This document shows positions 58,664 through 64,000 of a stretch of 64,000 nucleotides of DNA, in pieces (position 1 is the stretch's first letter; every line of letters begins with the position of its first letter). The notes beneath the pieces were generated by a model. That model had not been told where the DNA came from and made no database searches. It worked only from the letters and a program-made list of their open reading frames with translations. Where the stretch lies: contig JAVIAB010000047.1 of the NCBI GenBank assembly GCA_032433765.1, forward strand, positions 14,229,607 through 14,293,606, given 5' to 3'. This DNA comes from Megaustenia siamemsis. Taxonomy: Eukaryota > Mollusca > Gastropoda > Stylommatophora > Ariophantidae. The position numbers and the translations under genes were made by a program.

Positions 58664-59847
58664 ATGTTGTAGCGTTTCTCGGATGTTGTTGTAGCGTTTC
58701 TCGGATGTTGTAGCGTTTTTCGGATGTTGTTGTAGCGTTTCTCGGATGTTGTAGCGTTTCTCGGATGTTGTAGCGTTTCTCGGATGTTGTAGCGTTTCTC
58801 GGATGTTGTAGCGTTTCTCGGATGTTGTAGCGTTTCTCGGATGTTGTAGCGTTTCTCGGATGTTGTTGTAGCGTTTCTCGGATGTTGTTGTAGCGTTTCT
58901 CGGATGTTGTAGCGTTTCTCGGATGTTGTAGCGTTTCTCGGATGTTGTTGTAGCGTTTCTCGGATGTTGTAGCGTTTCTCGGATGTTGTAGCGTTTCTCG
59001 GATGTTGTAGCGTTTCTCGGATGTTGTAGCGTTTCTCGGATGTTGTAGCGTTTCTCGGATGTTGTAGCGTTTCTCGGATGTTGTAGCGTTTCTCGGATGT
59101 TGTTGTAGCGTTTCTCGGATGTTGTAGCGTTTCTCGGATGTTGTAGCGTTTCTCGGATGTTGTAGCGTTTCTCGGATGTTGTAGCGTTTCTCGGATGTTG
59201 TAGCGTTTCTCGGATGTTGTAGCGTTTCTCGGATGTTGTTGTAGCGTTTCTCGGATGTTGTAGCGTTTCTCGGATGTTGTAGCGTTTCTCGGATGTTGTA
59301 GCGTTTCTCGGATGTTGTAGCGTTTCTCGGATGTTGTAGCGTTTCTCGGATGTTGTAGCGTTTCTCGGATGTTGTTGTAGCGTTTCTCAGATGTTGTAGC
59401 GTTTCTCGGATGTTGTAGCGTTTCTCGGATGTTGTAGCGTTTCTCGGATGTTGTTGTAGCGTTTCTCGGATGTTGTAGCGTTTCTCGGATGTTGTTGTAG
59501 CGTTTCTCGGATGTTGTAGCGTTTCTCGGATGTTGTTGTAGCATTTCTCGGATGTTGTAGCGTTTCTCGGATGTTGTTGTAGCGTTTCTCGGATGTTGTT
59601 GTAGCGTTTCTCGGATATTGTTGTAGCGTTTCTCGGATGTTGTTGTAGCGTTTCTCGGATATTGTTGTAGCGTTTCTCGGATGTTGTTGTAGCGTTTCTC
59701 GGATGTTGTTGTAGCGTTTTTCGGATGTTGTTGTAGCGTTTCTCGGATGTTGTTGTAGCGTTTTTCGGATGTTGTTGTAGTGTTTCCCGGATGTTGTTGT
59801 AGCGTTTCTCGGATGTTGTTGTAGCGTTTCTCGGATGTTGTTAGTCC
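58664..59847. repeat. 19/22-bp minisatellite, ~60 units
   Basis: Unit TAGCGTTTCTCGGATGTTG (19 bp), with a 22-bp form having an extra TTG. The left two thirds are mostly 19-mers with occasional 22-mers. From about 59550 nearly all are 22-mers. Minus-strand open frames (ETLQHPRNATTSEKRYN) are artefacts. Confidence 0.95.
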
Positions 59848-60082
59848 ATCTTACTCTGAGCCCACCACGGGCTTTTATTTCATCTCCTGTAGATTCGAAA
59901 TTAGTACGAACGAATGCTACAATGCTTCATTACCAGTATTTTCACGTGTTACATTTGTTGTCCTTAATGTTATCTACAGTTTGCTAAATTATAAACAGAG
60001 ACAACATGTATAGAGAAGCTTGATATCGATGTCAGTATTTGTTTGTCACAGTATCAGGACAGAGTATCACCATTATCATCAT
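59848..60082. other. no gene recognised
   Basis: Short unique-looking stretch between the 22-bp array and the family A fragment. Confidence 0.4.
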
Positions 60083-60757
60083 CATCAAGTACCAAGCCTA
60101 CTGGCCTAGGTGATCATGTCTCTACACAACTTTCGATCTCGACAGTTATGTATCATTTCTGTTGTTGATCTTCTGCCAAGCCACTCTTTTACGCTGTCTG
60201 GTATCTTCTCTCTTTGCTTCCCTCTATCTCTTCGTCCCTCAATTTTCCTAGTTCTCAAAATATATTCCAGCTTTTCCTTTCTCGTTACATGGCCAAAAAA
60301 TGATGATTGTTTCTTCCTAATACTGGAAAATTGCTGTCTCTTTTTGCTTTTTTCCTCTTTCAGAACGTTTTCTTTAATCTTCTTAGCTGTTCATGGTTTC
60401 CTCAACATTCTTCTGTAATACAACATTTCAACAACCTCCAGTGATTTTCTTGTCTGTTGTCTTATTGTCCATGATTCACATCCATATGTTAAGACTAGTT
60501 CTACATAACATTTAAGAACTCTTTTTCTTCTTTCTATTGTCAAACATGAATTGCATAGTATCTTCCTGGTTTTTTGGAAAGATGCTTTTTTGCCTGTGCT
60601 ATTCTGCATTTCACCTCTGTTGTATATCTACCATCTGAGGTTAACATTGTTCCCATATATTTAAATTCATGTACCTGTTTTAATATTGTTCCACTTGTCT
60701 TTATCATGCATTTCGGTGTTGTCTGTTTCTTTGTTGCTACCATTACCACAGATAAAT
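60083..60757 (-). mobile_element. non-LTR family A, 5'-truncated
   Basis: The minus strand reads from ATKKQTTPKCMIKTSGTILK and FKYMGTMLTSDGRYTTEV, through YGCESWTIRQQTRKSLEVVE, to the ATGATGATG tail at 60083. Frame breaks near 60575 and 60400. Its truncated 5' end abuts the oppositely oriented element at 60758. Confidence 0.85.
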
Positions 60758-61410
60758 TATGTTAAAACAAGAACAAATTGAAGGAATAGACCTGGAGACA
60801 GTTCAGAGCTACAACCACCTTGGACATACTATAACCAGTGATGGAAAATGTACAACTGAAATAAACAAAAGAATAGGAATTGCAAATCGTAATTTTAATG
60901 TCATGAAGAACATACTAACATCAGAACAAATAACACCAGGGCTAAAACTAAGAATAGCAAAATGTTATGTCTTCTCAACATTCCTATATGGTGCAGAAAC
61001 ATGGACATTAGACCAGAAAACAGAAAAGAGAATTGAAGCCTTTGAAATGTGGAAATATAGAAGAATAGGTAGAATTGGATGGAAGGAAAAGAAAACAAAC
61101 GAGTAAGTCTTAAAACAACTAAAAATGAAAAGAGAACTACTAAGCACAATTCAAACAAGACAAATGAGATTTTTTGGCCATGTTAAAAGACATAACAACC
61201 TACTAAAAATAATTCTGGAGGGGAAAATACAAGGTAAAAGAGGGAGAGGCAGACCAAGACTAACATGGAGGAGTAACATCAAAATATGGACAAACCAGCC
61301 TATCCTATACTACCCTATACCTGCACCATCAAAGCAAGAGACAGACCAGAATGGCGCTCCATGGTAGCCAACCTTCGTTGCGGAGACGGCACTCGATGAT
61401 GAAAACAAAA
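60758..61410 (+). mobile_element. non-LTR family E, 5'-truncated
   Basis: Encodes SYNHLGHTITSDGKCTTEI, TFLYGAETWTLDQKTEKRIE and RRIGRIGWKEKKTNE. After an in-frame TAA (61104-61106) the same frame continues with RFFGHVKRHNN and GKRGRGRPRLTWRSNI. The tail is GCACTCGATGATGA. One nonsense codon is the main visible lesion. Confidence 0.85.
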
Positions 61411-61960
61411 ACAGTAACTCAGACGTTAAGAACTTAATCACATACGTTGTTTTTGTTGCTAATGATAATTAATACTTTCTCTTCTCCGTCGCATTCTCAT
61501 ATATTAGGTTTTTTTGCCGCCTTATTGTTTCTTCTAGCAATATGTTTATTCCCAGCTGAATTGTTATGTCTGTCGAAGATTAGTTGTTTATCTTATATCT
61601 TCCATTATCGGATAACTACTAGTTGTTGGCATTTTCTAAAAGTGCGCTGTTTTACTGCCATTATTTTTCTGCTGTAAATTCTTTATTCCTTTTCTCAGCA
61701 TCTTCATTACTGCCTCAAGCTTCTGCGATGTTTGAAAGCTACAAACCATTAACCCCGGCTTCCTACCAGATTTCCTATTTCCCCTTAGTACTGGTGTTCA
61801 TCCTCTTAATGTTCTCATTCCATCTTACACTGTGTAGAACTTGACGATTGTCTCATTTATTATCTTCATTGTATGGTATGTAATCACACCCTTTTATTTG
61901 TTGTTTCTGTATGTAATTCATGACTGGATGTTTCTTTCGTGGTGTTTTTCTACCTGGAAG
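61411..61960. other. no gene recognised
   Basis: AT-rich. Hydrophobic short frames at 61447-61844 have no recognisable family and are judged composition artefacts. Confidence 0.4.
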
Positions 61961-61964
61961 AGTC

Positions 61965-62180
61965 TGGTCTAGTAAAGGCCATTGAAGGAACTGTGAAAGG
62001 CGGGAGTAGGAGAAAAAAGGGACAAAAAGCGATGGGATGATAACATCAAAGCAAGGATAGGCCTCGATTAAGCAGAGTCAAAGGAAAGGGTGAAAATATA
62101 GAGAAATGAAGAATGTTGAAGAAATATATAAATGGTGCCCAAGTCAGCCTGAGGTTTACGGGATGAAGAATGTTGAAGGA
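61965..62180 (+). mobile_element. non-LTR 3'-end fragment
   Basis: Relics of GLVKAIEGTVKGGSRRKKGQ and a YKWCPSQPEVYG-like terminus, the usual end of another LINE family, followed by GAAGAA/GATGAT-rich DNA that may have grown from its tail. Confidence 0.5.
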
Positions 62181-62385
62181 GAAGAAGAATTAAAAAGAAG
62201 AAGATGATGATGATGAGGTTGATAATGAAGAAGCATAAAATGAAGATGAAAAAGCAGATGATGATGATGATAATTACGAAGAAGAGGAAGATAATGATGA
62301 CAACGATGAAGTAGAAGAACATTATGATGACGATGATGATGATGATGACGACGACGATGATGACGATGAAGAAGTCAGTATTTAC
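62181..62385. repeat. (GAA)/(GAT)n low-complexity tract
   Basis: Mixed GAAGAA, GATGATGAT and GACGACGAT triplets. The long minus-strand frame is low-complexity I/V/F and not a gene. Confidence 0.9.
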
Positions 62386-62626
62386 TTTTACGTGAAACAT
62401 TTCAATTGGTTGTTAGAGTCTCCTAACGCTGCACTTTTTCGAATAACCTTATTTATTCGCAAATGACGAGTACCACATTTGGCAACAGTTAACGTCACTT
62501 AAATCATTCTATGAAGCTCTCTACTGAGAAATAAATCAGGTCTCCAGCTTGTAAAAGGACGGAAATTAACTGACAATGTCTCGTAAAATGTAATGTCCTG
62601 GGGGGTTAAGATCTCCATTTTAACGA

Positions 62627-63415
62627 ACTAGGTAGGATGTTGTGTTTAAATGTTAGACTAGGTAGGATGTTGTGTTTAAATGTTAGACTAGGTAGGATGT
62701 TGTGATTAGCTGTTAGACTAGGTAGGATGTTGTGTTTGGCTGTTAGACTAGGTAGGATGTTGTGTTTGGCTGTTAGACTAGGTAGGATGTTGTGTTTAGC
62801 TATTAGACTAGGTAGGATGTTGTGTTTAAATGTTAGACTAGGTAGGATGTTGTGTTTAAATGTTAGACTAGGTAGGATGTTGTGTTTAAATGTTAGACTA
62901 GGTAAGATGTTGTGTTTAAATGTTAGACTAGGTAGGATGTTGTGTTTAAATGTTAGACTAGGTAGGATGTTGTGTTTATTAGACTAGGTAGGATGTTGTG
63001 ATTAGCTGTTAGACTAGGTAGGATGTTGTGATTAGCTGTTAGACTAGGTAGAATGTTGTGTTTAAATGTTAGACTAGGTAGGATGTTGTGATTAGCTGTT
63101 AGACTAGGTAGAATGTTGTGTTTAGCTGTTAGATTAGGTAGAATGTTGTGTTTAAATGTTAGACTAGGTAGGATGTTGTGATTAGCTGTTAGACTAGGTA
63201 GAATGTTGTGTTTAGCTGTTAGATTAGGTAGAATGTTGTGTTTAGCTGTTAGACTAGGTTAGATGTTGTGTTTAAATGTTAGACAAGGTAGAATGTTGTG
63301 TTTAAATGTTAGACTAGGTCGAATGTTCTGTTTAAATGTTAGACTAGGTAGGATGTTGTGTTTAGCTGTTAGACTAGGTAGGATGTTGTGTTTAATTGTT
63401 AGACTAGGTAGGATG
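62627..63415. repeat. 30-bp minisatellite, ~26 units
   Basis: AGACTAGGTAGGATGTTGTG followed by TTTAAATGTT or TTTAGCTGTT. It resumes at 63858-64000 and continues past the window edge. Confidence 0.93.
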
Positions 63416-63420
63416 GTGTG

Positions 63421-63857
63421 TTATTGAGTTATTGACTTGAGATATAGTCTTTTTCTGTTTGTTTTTTTTTTTGGTTGGGTGTTTGGTATGCAACGCTTGG
63501 ATAATAATAATAATAATATATGGATAATAATGATTGTAATGAGATGTCTTGCAAGAGTTATTGAGTTATTTGCGGGTCATCATCATTGCACTCCGAACAT
63601 GTCCATAGGTGCTTAGATCCCTCCTCAGCAAGTCCCTCAGTGTCCAGCGACTGACGACTCCAGTTCTGTGTTGGTTGATAAGTCTTCTTACACGGCCACT
63701 AAGTGTCTCATTTCTGGCTGTGCCCAACTTAACTCCCATTTCCATCATCCGAAGAAGTGACGTGGATCTGTGTTTGTCGAAGTCCTGTGCTCTTCCCACA
63801 CCTCTGAGGGGATTGATGATGTCCGCCTGATCCATTGGTTGCCCGTCCTCAACGACG
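63421..63857 (-). other. insertion splitting the 30-bp array; unidentified element end
   Basis: Non-satellite DNA inside the array. The minus strand has an 89-codon frame (63566-63835) with GRVRRLINQHRTGVVSRW and LRDLLRRDLSTYGH, followed by GCAATGATGATGACCCGC. The last resembles a retroelement 3' tail. GTTATTGAGTTATT occurs at both about 63420 and 63557. I do not recognise the family; it may be a non-LTR 3' end or a SINE. Confidence 0.4.
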
Positions 63858-64000
63858 GATGTTGTGTTTAAATGTTGGACTAGGTAGCATGTTGTGTTTA
63901 AATGTTGAACTAGGTAGGATGTTGTATTTAAATGATAGACTATGTAGGATGTTATGTTTAGATATTGGACTAGGTAGGATGTTGTATTTAAATGATAGAC
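63858..64000. repeat. 30-bp minisatellite, right part
   Basis: Same unit as 62627-63415, more diverged (TTGGACTAGGTAGCATG). It runs off the window. Confidence 0.88.

Noticed and set aside
58664..59544. 295-codon minus frame (ETLQHPRNATTSEKRYN repeats)
   Set aside because: Artefact of the 19/22-bp minisatellite. The apparent repeat protein shifts frame whenever unit phase changes and has no other gene features.

Overview
This is metazoan nuclear DNA. It has spliced gene structure, tRNA-derived SINEs, many non-LTR retrotransposon fragments, MITEs and very long tandem arrays, and no prokaryotic gene organisation. The only host protein-coding exon I can support is the first coding exon of a neuromedin-U/pyrokinin-type GPCR. 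The repeat repertoire and that receptor would fit a lophotrochozoan, most likely a mollusc, but the species is an inference.

Layout. 0-8.6 kb: retroelement scraps, a 30-bp satellite, a CT-rich composite array, a TTAA MITE, a 40-bp minisatellite and the GPCR exon (minus strand). 8,656-15,671: a 7.0-kb Polinton/Maverick-type element with about 1-kb terminal inverted repeats (TIRs) and an exact 6-bp target duplication. Its only gene is a decayed zinc-finger/B-family DNA polymerase. 15.7-26.5 kb: non-LTR copies, SINEs and minisatellites, several with readable target-site duplications. 26.5-32.4 kb: a purine-rich satellite field split by a 5'-truncated retrotransposon with an open 344-codon frame. 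33,676-43,600: a second Polinton-type element, 9.9 kb. It is almost one giant palindrome, again with an exact 6-bp target duplication. It keeps only the last ~125 codons of the polymerase at both ends, and each arm carries its own promoter-like exon and large satellites. 43.6-54.6 kb: nested SINEs, MITEs and retrotransposons. 54.6-59.85 kb: about 5.2 kb of octanucleotide and 19/22-bp arrays. 60-64 kb: retroelement tails and a 30-bp minisatellite.

The most interesting content is the pair of Polinton-type elements. Both have 5'-AG termini, the same terminal sequence, 6-bp target duplications and a shared ~136-bp satellite. In both, the two ends derive from the SAME end of the parent element, the 3' end of the polymerase gene. 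They therefore look like snap-back (copy-back) deletion derivatives: the integrase, capsid, protease and ATPase genes expected of a full Polinton are absent, and the polymerase end has been mirrored. They would depend on a complete element for integration. About half of the window or more is tandem repeat or transposable element by eye.
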